DNA of 64,000 nt from Rathayibacter sp. VKM Ac-2856 (GCF_013205055.1 NZ_JABMLF010000003.1:310001-374000); one strand, 5' to 3'; positions 27,784 to 36,917 are shown, counted from the first letter of the stretch. Program-made: numbers and translations. Notes: generated by a model not told the origin, from the sequence alone.

Positions 27784-27819
27784 GTTATCGATAACACATT
27801 CGGCCGACAATGCGCGCAA
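27784..27819 (-). promoter_or_regulatory. promoter and LacI-type operator of the sugar ABC operon
   Basis: On the minus strand, TTGCGC (27814-27819) and TGTTAT (27791-27796) form -35 and -10 boxes with a 17-base spacer. The perfect palindrome GTTATCGATAAC (27784-27795) covers the -10 box and has the central CG typical of LacI-family operators. It lies between the operon and the divergent regulator gene, so repression by that regulator is the simple reading. Confidence 0.75.
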
Positions 27820-27906
27820 CCGGTTGATGGGTCACGATCGGGTAACGGGAATCGGGTCGGATTCCGCTCAGTAGAGTGGGCGGGTCGCCGTCAGGGAGGA
27901 GCCTCG

Positions 27907-28935
27907 ATGACGAGCACCTCCCCCTCCCGCGCCCGGCCGAGCATGGCCGACGTCGGCCGGCACGCCGAGGTCTCCGCGCAGACCGTCTCCCGCTTCTTCA
28001 CCGGCGGCTACGTCGCTCCGGCGACGCGCGTGCGCATCGAGGCGGCGATCGCCGAGCTCGGCTATCGGCACAACCGCGTCGCCCGCAATCTCCGAGTGCA
28101 GCGGACCGACACGGTCGGCTTCCTCGCGATGGGACCGCTCAACTACGGCCACTCCGAGCTGCTCACCGGCGTCAGCCGCGCGGCGCGCGCCGAGGGGCTC
28201 TCGCTGATCACGGCCCTGCTCGAGGTCGGGCCGGACGCTCCCGGCGCGCGCGACGAGATGCGGCACGCGGTCGACAAGCTGCTCTCGTTCCAGGTCGACG
28301 GGATCATCGTCGGCACGCCCTACGGCGGGCTCGACGAGCTGGTCGAGTACATCGCCGCGTCCGTCCCCGTCGTGACGCGGTCCGAGCGCGGCGGGCCCGC
28401 CGGCGACTCCACCTACGCCGACTCCTACGGCGCCGGCTTCCTCGGCACCCGGCACCTGCTCGAGCTCGGGCACCGGCGGATCCTGCACCTCGCGGGCCCC
28501 GGCGACCGCAACGAGGCCGTCGACCGCGAGCGCGGCTACCGGGCGGCGCTCGCGGAGGCGGGGGTCGCCCCGCTCCCGGTGCTGCGCTGCGCGGAGTGGG
28601 ACGCGGAGTCGGGCGCCGCCCAGGGCCGGGCGGTGGATCCGGACTCGTTCACCGCGGTCTCGGCCGCGAACGACCAGATCGCGCTCGGCTTCCTCCGCGC
28701 GATGGCCGAGCGCGGGCGGACCGCGCCCGGCGACTACTCGATCGTCGGCGTCGACGACATGCCCGACTCCGCCTACTACTCGCCGCCCCTGACGACGATG
28801 CATCTCGACCACCAGCTGCTGGGCGAGAAGGCCCTGCAGATGCTGGCCGCGCGCATCCGCACCGGCGAGCGCCAGGAGCGCACGGCCGTGCAGGCGCGCC
28901 TGGTGCTGCGCGCCTCGACGGCGCCGCTGCGCTGA
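27907..28935 (+). CDS. LacI-family transcriptional regulator
   Basis: The 342-residue protein has the LacI helix-turn-helix and hinge at its N-terminus (SMADVGRHAEVSAQTVSRFFTGGYVAPATRVRIEAAIAELGYRHNRVARNLR). A periplasmic-binding-protein-like effector domain follows (TDTVGFLAMGP, LLSFQVDGIIVGTP, HRRILHLAGP, SIVGVDDMPDSAYYSPPLTTM). GGGAGGAG precedes the ATG. It is divergent from the sugar ABC operon and likely represses it through GTTATCGATAAC until the sugar binds. The operators in the arabinan region differ in sequence, so another regulator probably acts there. Confidence 0.92.
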   Translation: MTSTSPSRARPSMADVGRHAEVSAQTVSRFFTGGYVAPATRVRIEAAIAELGYRHNRVARNLRVQRTDTVGFLAMGPLNYGHSELLTGVSRAARAEGLSLITALLEVGPDAPGARDEMRHAVDKLLSFQVDGIIVGTPYGGLDELVEYIAASVPVVTRSERGGPAGDSTYADSYGAGFLGTRHLLELGHRRILHLAGPGDRNEAVDRERGYRAALAEAGVAPLPVLRCAEWDAESGAAQGRAVDPDSFTAVSAANDQIALGFLRAMAERGRTAPGDYSIVGVDDMPDSAYYSPPLTTMHLDHQLLGEKALQMLAARIRTGERQERTAVQARLVLRASTAPLR

Positions 28936-28938
28936 CCG

Positions 28939-30399
28939 CTACCGGACGCGCAGGAGCCGAGCGCCGCGGACCTCGAGGTGCTCCAGCGCACCGCCGGGTG
29001 TGCGAGCGGTCACCTGCGCGATCGTCGCGACGCGCCTCGTCTCGAGGTTGTGCGCCCTGACCGTGGAGTACTGGACGAGGATCCGGGACTCGCCGACCGG
29101 GAGATCGACCGACCTGTCGGAGGCGCGCAGCCGCACTCCGTGCAGATCGACGCCACCCGTGTTGGTCAGCGTGACTGCCCATGCGACGGTCGTGCCGACC
29201 CTCGGCGTCCCCCCTGGCGCGAGGACGAGCGTGCCGGTGACCGTCGCCTTCAGCGCCGGGCGCTGGGCCGTCGGGGTCGGGCTCGTCGTGACGGTCGGAG
29301 TCGGAGTCACGGGCGGCGTCGGCGTCACAGTCGGAGTCGGCGTCACAGTCGGAGTCACGGGCGGCGTCGGCGTCACAGTCGGCGTCACAGTCGGAGTCGG
29401 CGTCACGGTCGGAGTCGGAGTCACGGGCGGCGTCGGAGTCACAGTCGGCGTCGGAGTCACAGTCGGAGTCGGCGTCACGGGCGGCGTCGGCGTCACGGTC
29501 GGAGTCGGCGCCACGGGCGGCGTCACCGGCGGTGTCGGCTGCGTCGGCGTCGTCCGGGACGGCGGAACCGGGAGCTCGTACAGGAACTGGGGAGACGCGT
29601 AGAAGGATCCCGCGGGCGTCGTGGCCTGGACCGAGCCGTAGTACGGGACGTAGCCCCTCTCGAGATCCGCGGGGGAGACCGTCACCTCCTCCTCCGTCTC
29701 GACGGCTGCGCCGACCGCCAGGTTCTCGTCGCCGCCCACCCCGATCAGTGGCACGTCCCCCGTGTTGACGGTGCGGAGGACGATCCTCACCGGCGTTCCG
29801 GCCACGACCTCCTCGCCGGGCTCCAGCACGAACCCGCCCCGGACGGAGACCGTCAGGCCCGGGTGCTCCGCGGCCTGAGCCGGAGTGAGGGGGCCCGCCG
29901 TCACGGTGCCGACCGTGACGGTGAAGTCCGGTGACCGGTAGGCGGTTCCCGCCGGCGTCTTCGCCGATATCGCGCCACTGGCCAGGATGTATCCGCGGTT
30001 TGCGACCTCGGCCTGCGTGAGACCTCGTTCGTCCACGATGTCGATCGACTCACCGATCGGGAGGGCGACCCTGTTCGGACCGACCTCCGTGAGCGGGACG
30101 TCGCCGGTGTTGGTCACGTGGTAGCTCACTCTGACGCGGGTGCCGACCTTCACGCTCTCGCCCACCTCCCGCAGGATCTCCCCCCGCGCCGTCACCGCCA
30201 GCTTCGGGTGCTCGGCGACCGCGGAGGGCGGCGCGCCCCGCCCCTCGGAAGCAGCGGACGGTGTCGACGGAGAGTCCGCGGCTCGGGCGGCGGTCACCGC
30301 GGAGCCGAGCAGCGCGACGGTCAGGAGGACGGAGGCGGCGGCAGCGGTCCGGGCGCGGTGACGGTCGGCGCGGAGGAAGCGGAGGCGGGGACGTGGCAC
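28939..30399 (-). CDS. exported surface protein with CARDB-like repeats and Pro-Thr linker
   Basis: The 486-residue protein has a signal sequence (residues about 17-41, cut after AARAA). Two homologous beta domains follow (about 62-160 and 178-275), each running from LxVxxRG, through NTGDVPLxxVG, to TPAGxxYxSP; a third copy is at 380-486 (LKATVTGTLVLAPGG, NTGGVDLHGV). Between the second and third is a roughly 100-residue Thr/Pro/Val linker of TPTVTPTPPVTP units. The domains resemble CARDB/DUF11-type conserved-repeat modules. No LPXTG motif or C-terminal anchor is visible, so the protein is secreted or held by other means. GAGGAG precedes the GTG. Confidence 0.75.
   Translation of the reverse strand: MPRPRLRFLRADRHRARTAAAASVLLTVALLGSAVTAARAADSPSTPSAASEGRGAPPSAVAEHPKLAVTARGEILREVGESVKVGTRVRVSYHVTNTGDVPLTEVGPNRVALPIGESIDIVDERGLTQAEVANRGYILASGAISAKTPAGTAYRSPDFTVTVGTVTAGPLTPAQAAEHPGLTVSVRGGFVLEPGEEVVAGTPVRIVLRTVNTGDVPLIGVGGDENLAVGAAVETEEEVTVSPADLERGYVPYYGSVQATTPAGSFYASPQFLYELPVPPSRTTPTQPTPPVTPPVAPTPTVTPTPPVTPTPTVTPTPTVTPTPPVTPTPTVTPTPTVTPTVTPTPPVTPTVTPTPTVTPTPPVTPTPTVTTSPTPTAQRPALKATVTGTLVLAPGGTPRVGTTVAWAVTLTNTGGVDLHGVRLRASDRSVDLPVGESRILVQYSTVRAHNLETRRVATIAQVTARTPGGALEHLEVRGARLLRVR
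29263..29553. repeat. coding tandem repeat (Pro-Thr linker)
   Basis: About 290 bases built from 6-, 12- and 18-base units of GTCGG(A/C)GTCAC and GGCGGCGTC type, encoding TPTVTP and TPPVTP. Unit order is irregular, which suggests repeated slippage. The length is a multiple of three throughout, so the frame is kept. Confidence 0.9.
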
Positions 30400-30586
30400 G
30401 GTGGCTCCTCGGGGGTGCGGCTGGTCTCGGGGGTCGAGCCCGGACAGGGTCGCACTCGAGGAGCTCTCGGAGCCACGATCTGACGCCGAGGAGGCAGAAC
30501 GGCGCGGACTGTGCAGTTCACCGCTCCCCGTGCGTCGCCGCGACGAGAGCCGGGCGGCGGGATCCTGCGATCCGCACCTCCCGGCC

Positions 30587-31900
30587 TCAGCTCTGCAGAC
30601 GCTCCCGCGTGGACAGCCGCTCGAGCAGCTCCTGCAGGTCGCGGCGGACGACCGGGGTCTCGAGGAGGTCGCGGTCGGCGGCGTCGTAGGCGGCCGCGAA
30701 CGCCTCGAGCTGGCGGTGCAGCTCGGCGCGGGCGGCGCCGCGGGCGACGGGCTCGAGCCGCTGCGCCAGGCGGATGCCGGCGCGGACGACGAGCGGCTGG
30801 TCCAGCGCGTAGGCGCGCAGGGCGAGGTAGACCTCGGCGAGGAGGTCCGCGGCGCTCGGCCAGGTGCAGAACAGGCGGGCGACGCCGTCGGAGTCGCGCA
30901 GGCGCGTGCGCGGGCCGTCGCCGTTGCAGAACTCGACCAGCGCGCCGGTCAGGGCGTCGAGCGCGCTGACGGCGGTGTAGGGATCGTTGGTGCCGGTCGC
31001 GAGGCCGCGGACGCCGATCTCGACGACCTGCTGCACGGCGTAGCGGAGGTCCTGGTGCGGGGTGCGCGCGTCGGCGATCACGACCGCGGCGAGCGCCGCC
31101 TCCGCGAGGTCGCCCGCTCCGTCGCCCGAGCCGTCGCCCCCTCCGGAGACCTCGAGCACCGGGTCGCCGGCCAGCACATGGTCGCCGGGCTGGGCGAGCA
31201 TCCGCAGCACCGCGTCGTGGCGCGCGCCGAGCGCAACGAGGCGCTCGAGCTCCAGCTGCTCGATGTAGCCCGCGCGGGGCGCCGTCAGCACGACGCCGCC
31301 GGACGGGAACGGCTCCTCGCGCGCGTCCCGCTCCCCCTCCCCCGACAGCTCCGCGATGACGTCCTCGAGCTCGCCGAGCACGCGCTTCTGCAGGGTCGTC
31401 ACCTGCACCGACAGCGCGATGTGGTGGATGAAGTAGACGAGCACCGCGACGTCGCCGACGGCCAGCAGCACCGCGAAGCCCACCGCGACGACCGGCACGA
31501 AGGCGAGGGTCGCGTCCTCCTCCGTGTGCACGGAGCGCAGGACGATCAGGGAGTAGAGGAACGTCGAGGTCAGCACGGCGAGGACGACCTGGTTGCCGCG
31601 GTCCGCCATGAAGTTGCGGACGAGCCGCGGACCGTAGGCGGAGGACGTGGTCGCGAGGACCGAGATCGTGATCGAGAACGAGGTCGCGGCGACCCCGAGC
31701 ATCGTGCCGCCGATCGCCGAGAGGATCGCCCGGCCGCCGGTCGCGGAGAGGTCCTCGACGAGCGGGAGGTCCTGGATCCCCGCGCGCAGGAGCAGCCGGT
31801 CGACCTCGATCAGCCCGAACGCCAGGCCGATCGCGAGAACTCCGAAGAGGGTGGGCAGGAACCAGAACGATTCGCGGGCGTGCAGGAGCCGGGAGCGCAT
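30587..31900 (-). CDS. DUF2254 family membrane protein
   Basis: The 437-residue protein has four transmembrane helices in its first 175 residues (FLPTLFGVLAIGLAFGLI, ILSAIGGTMLGVAATSFSITISVLAT, VVLAVLTSTFLYSLIVLR, VAVGFAVLLAVGDVAVLVYFIHHIA) and a large cytoplasmic domain (HIALSVQVTTLQKRVLGELEDVI, then GYIEQLELERLVALGARHDAVLRML and RTPHQDLRYAVQQVVEIGVRGLATGTNDPYTAVSALDAL). This is the DUF2254 layout. The function is unknown in all members I know of. It is a single gene; the ATG at 31900 begins at the usual MRSRLLHARESFWFLP. Confidence 0.85.
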   Translation of the reverse strand: MRSRLLHARESFWFLPTLFGVLAIGLAFGLIEVDRLLLRAGIQDLPLVEDLSATGGRAILSAIGGTMLGVAATSFSITISVLATTSSAYGPRLVRNFMADRGNQVVLAVLTSTFLYSLIVLRSVHTEEDATLAFVPVVAVGFAVLLAVGDVAVLVYFIHHIALSVQVTTLQKRVLGELEDVIAELSGEGERDAREEPFPSGGVVLTAPRAGYIEQLELERLVALGARHDAVLRMLAQPGDHVLAGDPVLEVSGGGDGSGDGAGDLAEAALAAVVIADARTPHQDLRYAVQQVVEIGVRGLATGTNDPYTAVSALDALTGALVEFCNGDGPRTRLRDSDGVARLFCTWPSAADLLAEVYLALRAYALDQPLVVRAGIRLAQRLEPVARGAARAELHRQLEAFAAAYDAADRDLLETPVVRRDLQELLERLSTRERLQS

Positions 31901-31937
31901 CCTCGAAGGCTAGGGCAGGGCGGCGGGGTCCCCTGCA

Positions 31938-32068
31938 TGCTGATCGAGTAGCCCTCGGAGAGGGCGTATCGAGATCCACCGTTCTGCAGGACGTGGGTCT
32001 CGATACGCCCCTGCGGGGCTACTCGACCAGCATGGAACGCCCCTGCGGGGCTATTCGACCGGCATGCG
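31938..32068. repeat. palindromic repeat family B, copy 3
   Basis: The left arm at 31938-31977 and right arm at 31995-32033 pair over about 38 bases; a further partial right arm (CGCCCCTGCGGGGCTATTCGACCGGCATG) follows at 32040-32068. It lies immediately downstream of the alcohol dehydrogenase gene. Confidence 0.85.
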
Positions 32069-32073
32069 AAGGC

Positions 32074-33120
32074 CTACGGGACGATGACCGCGCGGCCGCG
32101 CACGGAGTTGTCGTGCAGGTCCGCGTAGGCCCGGGGCGCGTCGTCGAGGGCGTAGCGCTGCACCTCGACGTCGATCCGGCCGGTCTTGGCCAGCTCGAAG
32201 ACCTCGATCAGCTCGCTGCGCGTGCCCCAGTAGGGGATCCGCACGGCCGCGTCGTAGGCGATCGCGCCGAAGCCGATCGTGGCGGTCCCGCCGCCGATGC
32301 CGACGATGGTGACGTCCGACTCGACGGCCGCCGCCGCGACGGCGGTCGCGATGGTCGGGTTCGCGCCGACGAAGTCGAACACGGCGTTCGCACCCAGCCC
32401 GCCGGTGATCTCGCGGATCCTGTCGGCGGCCGAGGCGTCACTGATCAGCGTGACGTCCGCTCCGACGTGCTTCGCCAGCTCGAGCTTCTCCTCGCTCACG
32501 TCGAGGACGATCACCGTCGCGCCCGAGAGCGCCTTGAGGATCTGGATGCCGACGTGACCGAGCCCGCCCGAGCCGATGACGACGGCGTAGGTGCCGGCGC
32601 CGAGCTTCGGGAGGCTGCGCTTGATCGCGTGGTACGGAGTGAGGCCGGCGTCGGTGAGCGAGACGTTCTTCACCGGGTCGAGGTCGCCGATCGGGATGAG
32701 GTGGCGGACGTCGTCGACGATCATGTACTCCGCCATCGAGCCCTGGTTGCCGAGCCCGGGCGGGCGGATGCCCTCGGCCTCCGCGTTGGTGCAGTAGTTC
32801 TCGGCGCCGCGCGAGCAGTTGAGGCAGTGTCCGCAGCCCCACGGCCCGTACACGGCGACCGCCTCGCCGATCTGCAGGCCGGTCTCGACGCCGGGACCGA
32901 ACTCCTCGATCACGCCGGCGCCCTCGTGGCCGAGGGTCAGCGGCAGCGGGTAGTGCTGGGCGAGGTAGTCCTCCTCGGGGAGGCTCATCACGTAGTCGTC
33001 GGAGTGGCAGACGCCCGCGGCGGTCACCTTCAGCAGGATCTCGCCCGGACCAGGCACGGGCTTCTCGATCTCGACGACCTCGGGGGCCTGTCCGACGGTG
33101 GTGTAGCGCAAGGCCTTCAC
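32074..33120 (-). CDS. zinc-dependent alcohol dehydrogenase, NAD-linked
   Basis: The 348-residue medium-chain dehydrogenase/reductase has catalytic zinc ligands in GVCHSDD (Cys) and GHEGAG (His-Glu), the structural-zinc cluster GCGHCLNCSRGAENYC, and the nucleotide-binding VIGSGGLGHVGIQILKAL. LDVSEEKLELA places an acidic residue at the end of strand 2, consistent with NAD rather than NADP. It oxidises primary or secondary alcohols or reduces aldehydes. The GTG at 33120 has GAAGGAGG upstream. The gene is divergent from a flavin monooxygenase gene across 226 bases. Confidence 0.92.
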   Translation of the reverse strand: MKALRYTTVGQAPEVVEIEKPVPGPGEILLKVTAAGVCHSDDYVMSLPEEDYLAQHYPLPLTLGHEGAGVIEEFGPGVETGLQIGEAVAVYGPWGCGHCLNCSRGAENYCTNAEAEGIRPPGLGNQGSMAEYMIVDDVRHLIPIGDLDPVKNVSLTDAGLTPYHAIKRSLPKLGAGTYAVVIGSGGLGHVGIQILKALSGATVIVLDVSEEKLELAKHVGADVTLISDASAADRIREITGGLGANAVFDFVGANPTIATAVAAAAVESDVTIVGIGGGTATIGFGAIAYDAAVRIPYWGTRSELIEVFELAKTGRIDVEVQRYALDDAPRAYADLHDNSVRGRAVIVP

Positions 33121-33346
33121 CGTTCCTCCTTCGCCGGGCCGCGCTGCGCGCAGTCCGACATCTGTCTGCTATCGGGTGCACTCCAGTATCCGCCGCCCTC
33201 CCTCCACGCGTCCCGTCGGGCGGGGAGGGGTTGACCTCCCGCGGCGCGCGGCCGACGCCGGAGCGCCCCCGCAACAGCCCCGAAACGCGCGATCGCTAGG
33301 GTTCCCGGAGCAGCGCCGGCGGACGCCGGCCGGAACGCGGGAGAGC

Positions 33347-34735
33347 ATGAAGAAGCGGATCGTCCTCGGGGTGTTCGAAGCGGGTACGCCGCACGTCGGC
33401 GGCACCATCAGCTGGTCGCACCCGCGCAGCCGCGACGGCGACTTCCGCGACATCGACTACTGGCAGCGCATGGCGCGGCTGCTCGACGAGGCCGGGTTCG
33501 ACTTCCTCTTCTTCGCCGGCGGCTCCTTCGGCTACTCCTCGCGCCGCGGCGAGCTCTCCGACGTCCTCGTCGAGGCCGGCATGACCTTCGCGCTCGACGG
33601 CGCGTACCTGATCCCGGCGCTCGCGGTCGGCACCGAGCGCCTGAACTTCGTGGTCACCAGCACCACCGGAGCCGACCATCCGCTGCACGCGGTGCGCAAG
33701 TTCTCCACCCTCGACCACGTCACGCGCGGGCGGATCGGCTGGAACATCGTCACCGGCGCCTCGCAGAACACGATGGCCGCGATGCTCGGCCAGTCCGCGA
33801 TGGTCCCGCACGACGAGCGCTACCGGGCCGCGCAGGAGTACGTCGACGTCGCCTTCTCGTTCTGGGAGGGCGGCAACGACGACGACGTCATCGTGCTCGA
33901 CCACGAGCGCAACGTCTTCGCCGATCCGGAGCGGATCCGCCCGGTCGCCTACGAGGGCGAGTTCTACCGCTCGCACGGCTACCACACGCTGCCGCCGTCC
34001 CCGCAGCGCTCGCCCCTGCTGTTCCAGGCGGGGACCTCGCCGGTGGGGCGCGCCTTCGCGGCGAAGAACGCGGAGTGCGTGTTCGTGCAGGGGTCGACCT
34101 ACGGCAAGGTCGCGGCCGACATCGCGGACCTGCGCCGCCGGGCCGCCGAGAACGGCCGCGACCCCGCGTCGCTGAAGGTCATGGTGGGAGTGACGATCGT
34201 CGTGGCGCCGACCTCGGCGGAGGCGGCGAGGCTGCGGGCCGAGTTCGACGCGCTGCAGACGGACGAGCTGGCCGCGCACTACTACGCCGGCAACACGGGC
34301 GTGGATCTGCTGGCCTACGACCTCGACCGCACGCTCGCCGAGCAGCTGGTGCTCGACGACCAGGCGGGGCAGATGGGCACGAGCAACATCGACCGCTTCC
34401 TCAGCCGGCCGGACGGCACGGCGCCGACCGTGCGGGAGATCCTCGACGAGCTGAAGGGCAAGGGCACCCGCGGCTTCGCGATCACCGGCGACCCGGTCGA
34501 GGTGGCGGACGAGCTCGAGCGGATGATGGAGGAGACCGACCTGGACGGGATCATGCTCGAGGCGGTCTTCGGCCTGGCCTCGATGCGCGACTTCGTCGAG
34601 CTGGTGCAGCCCGAGCTGCGCCGCCGCGGCCGCCTCGACCCCGAGCCGACCGGCGCCACCTTCCGCGAGCGGATGCTCGGCACCGGGCCGCACCTCGCGC
34701 CCGAGCACCACGCGGCGAGCTTCCGCCCGGAGTAG
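33347..34735 (+). CDS. flavin-dependent monooxygenase, NtaA/SnaA/DszA (bacterial luciferase) family
   Basis: The 462-residue protein is of the class II flavin monooxygenase group that uses FMNH2 from a partner reductase. Landmarks are DIDYWQRMARLLDEAGFDFLFFAG, VVTSTTGADHPLHAVRKFSTLDHVTRGRIGWNIVTG, SPLLFQAGTSPVGRAFAAKNAECVFVQG and FAITGDPVEVADELERMM. Known members oxidise nitrilotriacetate, EDTA, pristinamycin or dibenzothiophene sulfone; the substrate here is unknown. The start at 33347 is preferred because GAGAG-type purines precede it and the family N-terminus begins there. No reductase gene is adjacent. Confidence 0.88.
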   Translation: MKKRIVLGVFEAGTPHVGGTISWSHPRSRDGDFRDIDYWQRMARLLDEAGFDFLFFAGGSFGYSSRRGELSDVLVEAGMTFALDGAYLIPALAVGTERLNFVVTSTTGADHPLHAVRKFSTLDHVTRGRIGWNIVTGASQNTMAAMLGQSAMVPHDERYRAAQEYVDVAFSFWEGGNDDDVIVLDHERNVFADPERIRPVAYEGEFYRSHGYHTLPPSPQRSPLLFQAGTSPVGRAFAAKNAECVFVQGSTYGKVAADIADLRRRAAENGRDPASLKVMVGVTIVVAPTSAEAARLRAEFDALQTDELAAHYYAGNTGVDLLAYDLDRTLAEQLVLDDQAGQMGTSNIDRFLSRPDGTAPTVREILDELKGKGTRGFAITGDPVEVADELERMMEETDLDGIMLEAVFGLASMRDFVELVQPELRRRGRLDPEPTGATFRERMLGTGPHLAPEHHAASFRPE

Positions 34736-34746
34736 CGGCCGGCGCG

Positions 34747-35315
34747 GTGGGTCTCGATACGCCGCTGCGCGGCTGCTCGACCGGCATGGCGGGCGCGCCG
34801 CATGCTGATCGAGCAGCGCTCGCAGAGCGCGTATCGAGACTCCGCGTGTGGACCCGAGATGGGGTCCGCAGGAGGCCCAGAGCCCGCTTCGGGTCCACTC
34901 GCGTGAGTCCGCGCCCTCGAGTGGACGCATGCGGGGCGCTGCTCCGATGCCGGCGCCCGTCTCGGGTCCGTTCGCGTGGGTCTCGATACGCCGCTGCGCG
35001 GCTACTCGACCAGCAAGGTGGGCGCGGGCCGCCCAATGCTGATCGAGTAGCGCTCGCAGAGCGCGTATCGAGATCCCGCGTGCAGACCCGAGATGGGGTC
35101 CGCAGGAGGCCCAGAGCCCGCTTCGGGTCCACTCGCAGGAGCCCGCGCCCTCGAGTGGACGCATGCGGGGCGCTGCTCCGGTGCCGGCGCCCGTCTCGGG
35201 TCCGTTCGGGTGGGTCTCGATACGCCGCTGCGCGACTATTCGACCAGCATGGTCGGCGCGGGGCCGACCCCTGCTGATCGAGCAGCGCTCGCAGAGCGCT
35301 TATCGAGATCCGGGC
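34747..35315. repeat. family B repeat array with 234-bp tandem duplication
   Basis: A unit of 234 bases starting at CATGCTGATCGAG occurs at 34802-35035 and again at 35036-35269, about 90% identical, and a third partial unit begins at 35270. Each unit carries a left arm, about 140 bases of unrelated spacer (starting GACCCGAGATGGGGTCCGC), and a right arm. The array fills the gap between two convergent genes. No gene is visible in it. Confidence 0.85.
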
Positions 35316-35318
35316 GCG

Positions 35319-36917
35319 TCAGTCGACGCGGACCAGGGTGCGCTGCCAGCCGCTGGAGCCGTTGGGGGCGACGCCCGCGCGGTCCTCGATCTGGAGCATG
35401 CCGTTGGCGTCGGTGGCGCGGACGGCGACGTAGTGGGCGCCGGACTCGGCCTCCCAGTCGACGAACCACTGCACCCAGGTGTCGAGGTTGACCGGGGTCG
35501 AGAGCGTGGCCTCCTGCCAGTCGCCGTCGTCGATGCTGACCTCGACCTTGGCGATGCCGGTGGTCTGCGCCCACGCGACGCCGGCGATCTTCGTCGCGCC
35601 GGCGGGGATCGCGGCGTCGATGCGCGGGGTGTCGATGCGCGAGGACATCTTGATCGGCGCCTCGGCGTCGTAGCCGCGCGGGGTCCAGTACGCCTCGTCG
35701 GCGGCGAAGGTGGTGACCTTCAGCTCGGTCAGCCACTTCGTGGCCGACACGTAGCCGTAGAGGCCCGGGACGACCATCCGCACCGGGAAGCCGTGCTCGA
35801 AGGGCAGCGCCTCGCCGTTCATGCCGACCGCGAGGATCGCGTCGCGGTTCTCATCGGTGACCGCGGACAGCGGTGTGCTGGCGGTGTACCCGTCGACGCT
35901 CGTCGAGAGCAGCATGTCGGCGCCGCTCTGGACGCCGGCCTTCTTCAGCACGTCGCGCAGCGGCACGCCCAGCCACTTCGCGTTGCCGACGAGGTCGCCG
36001 CCGACCTGGTACGAGACGCAGGTCATGGTGATGCCGTACTCGTCCAGGCCCATGTCGAAGATGTCCTGCAGAGACATCGTGACCTCGCGGTCGACCATCC
36101 CGGAGATCTTCAGCGACCAGGTGGACGGGTCGATCGAGGGCACGGTGAGCGCGGTGTCTACGCGGTAGAAGTCGGCGTTGGGCGTGTAGAGCGGAGTGAC
36201 GCCGTCGATCCCGAGGTCGGCACCGGCGGGCACCGTGACGGTGCTGCGGGGGCTCGGCAGGCGCAGCGCGTCGCGCACGCTGGCGAGCGAGGACGTGGCG
36301 GCGTTGACGGCGCGCGCTCCGGCGCCGATCACGGCGGCGCCCACGGCGGCGATGAGGGTGACGCGGAAGAAGCCGCGGCGCTCGATGCCGACCGGGCGGG
36401 CGGCGGGCGCCGCTCCGGTCCTCTCGGCTGCGGTGGCGGCGCGCCAGCGGCGCAGGCGCGAGACGGTGAGGTGCATCACGATCATCGCGACGACCAGGCC
36501 GACCAGGGTGGGCACGGCCGACAGCGCGGTGGCGCCGGTGCGGGTGACGATCGCGGCGATCGAGAGGCCGCCGGCGATCACGAGCAGGATCTGGCCCAGC
36601 GGCGGGCGGATCAGCTGCAGCACGCCGGCGAGGGCGGCGGCGACCAGCACGGCCACGCCGATTCCGGCGAGCAGGAAGATCTTGTCGTTCGCGCCGAACG
36701 CCTCGATCGCGAACTCCTTGAAGGGGCGCGGCACGATGTCCACGATGAACGCGCCGAGTGCGAGCACCGGGCTGGCGTTCTTGGCGACCACGAGCGCGAC
36801 GAGCTCGGCGATCGCGAGCAGCACCCCCGCGACGACGATGCCGGCCACGGCCGCGAGTGCGGTGAACCGCAGCGTCGGCACGCGCCTGTTCTTCCCTGTC
36901 TTTTCCATGGGAGTCAT
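35319..36917 (-). CDS. membrane-anchored molybdopterin-dependent oxidoreductase (sulfite oxidase-like)
   Basis: The 532-residue protein starts with about four transmembrane helices (residues 15-165), then an exported segment beginning near RRGFFRVTLIAAVGAAVIG, a fifth anchor. The catalytic domain follows: the Mo-coordinating cysteine lies in YGITMTCVSYQVGGDLVGNAKWLGVPL, with HGFPVRMVVPGLYGYVSATKWLTELKV as the other conserved block, and a C-terminal Mo-co dimerisation-like Ig domain (KIAGVAWAQTTGIAKVEVSID). It probably oxidises sulfite or reduces a sulfoxide on the outer face. AAGGGG precedes the ATG; a second ATG is three codons on. Confidence 0.88.
   Translation of the reverse strand: MTPMEKTGKNRRVPTLRFTALAAVAGIVVAGVLLAIAELVALVVAKNASPVLALGAFIVDIVPRPFKEFAIEAFGANDKIFLLAGIGVAVLVAAALAGVLQLIRPPLGQILLVIAGGLSIAAIVTRTGATALSAVPTLVGLVVAMIVMHLTVSRLRRWRAATAAERTGAAPAARPVGIERRGFFRVTLIAAVGAAVIGAGARAVNAATSSLASVRDALRLPSPRSTVTVPAGADLGIDGVTPLYTPNADFYRVDTALTVPSIDPSTWSLKISGMVDREVTMSLQDIFDMGLDEYGITMTCVSYQVGGDLVGNAKWLGVPLRDVLKKAGVQSGADMLLSTSVDGYTASTPLSAVTDENRDAILAVGMNGEALPFEHGFPVRMVVPGLYGYVSATKWLTELKVTTFAADEAYWTPRGYDAEAPIKMSSRIDTPRIDAAIPAGATKIAGVAWAQTTGIAKVEVSIDDGDWQEATLSTPVNLDTWVQWFVDWEAESGAHYVAVRATDANGMLQIEDRAGVAPNGSSGWQRTLVRVD

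Noticed and set aside
29263-29553. CRISPR or non-coding satellite
   Set aside because: The short units are irregular and stay in frame inside an exported protein, encoding a Pro-Thr linker.
28939-30399. LPXTG-type sortase anchoring of the Pro-Thr repeat protein and the large exoenzymes
   Set aside because: No LPXTG-like motif followed by a hydrophobic segment and basic tail is present at any of these C-termini.
34747-35315. CRISPR array
   Set aside because: Repeat units are 234 bases and the spacers are themselves conserved; no cas genes are present.
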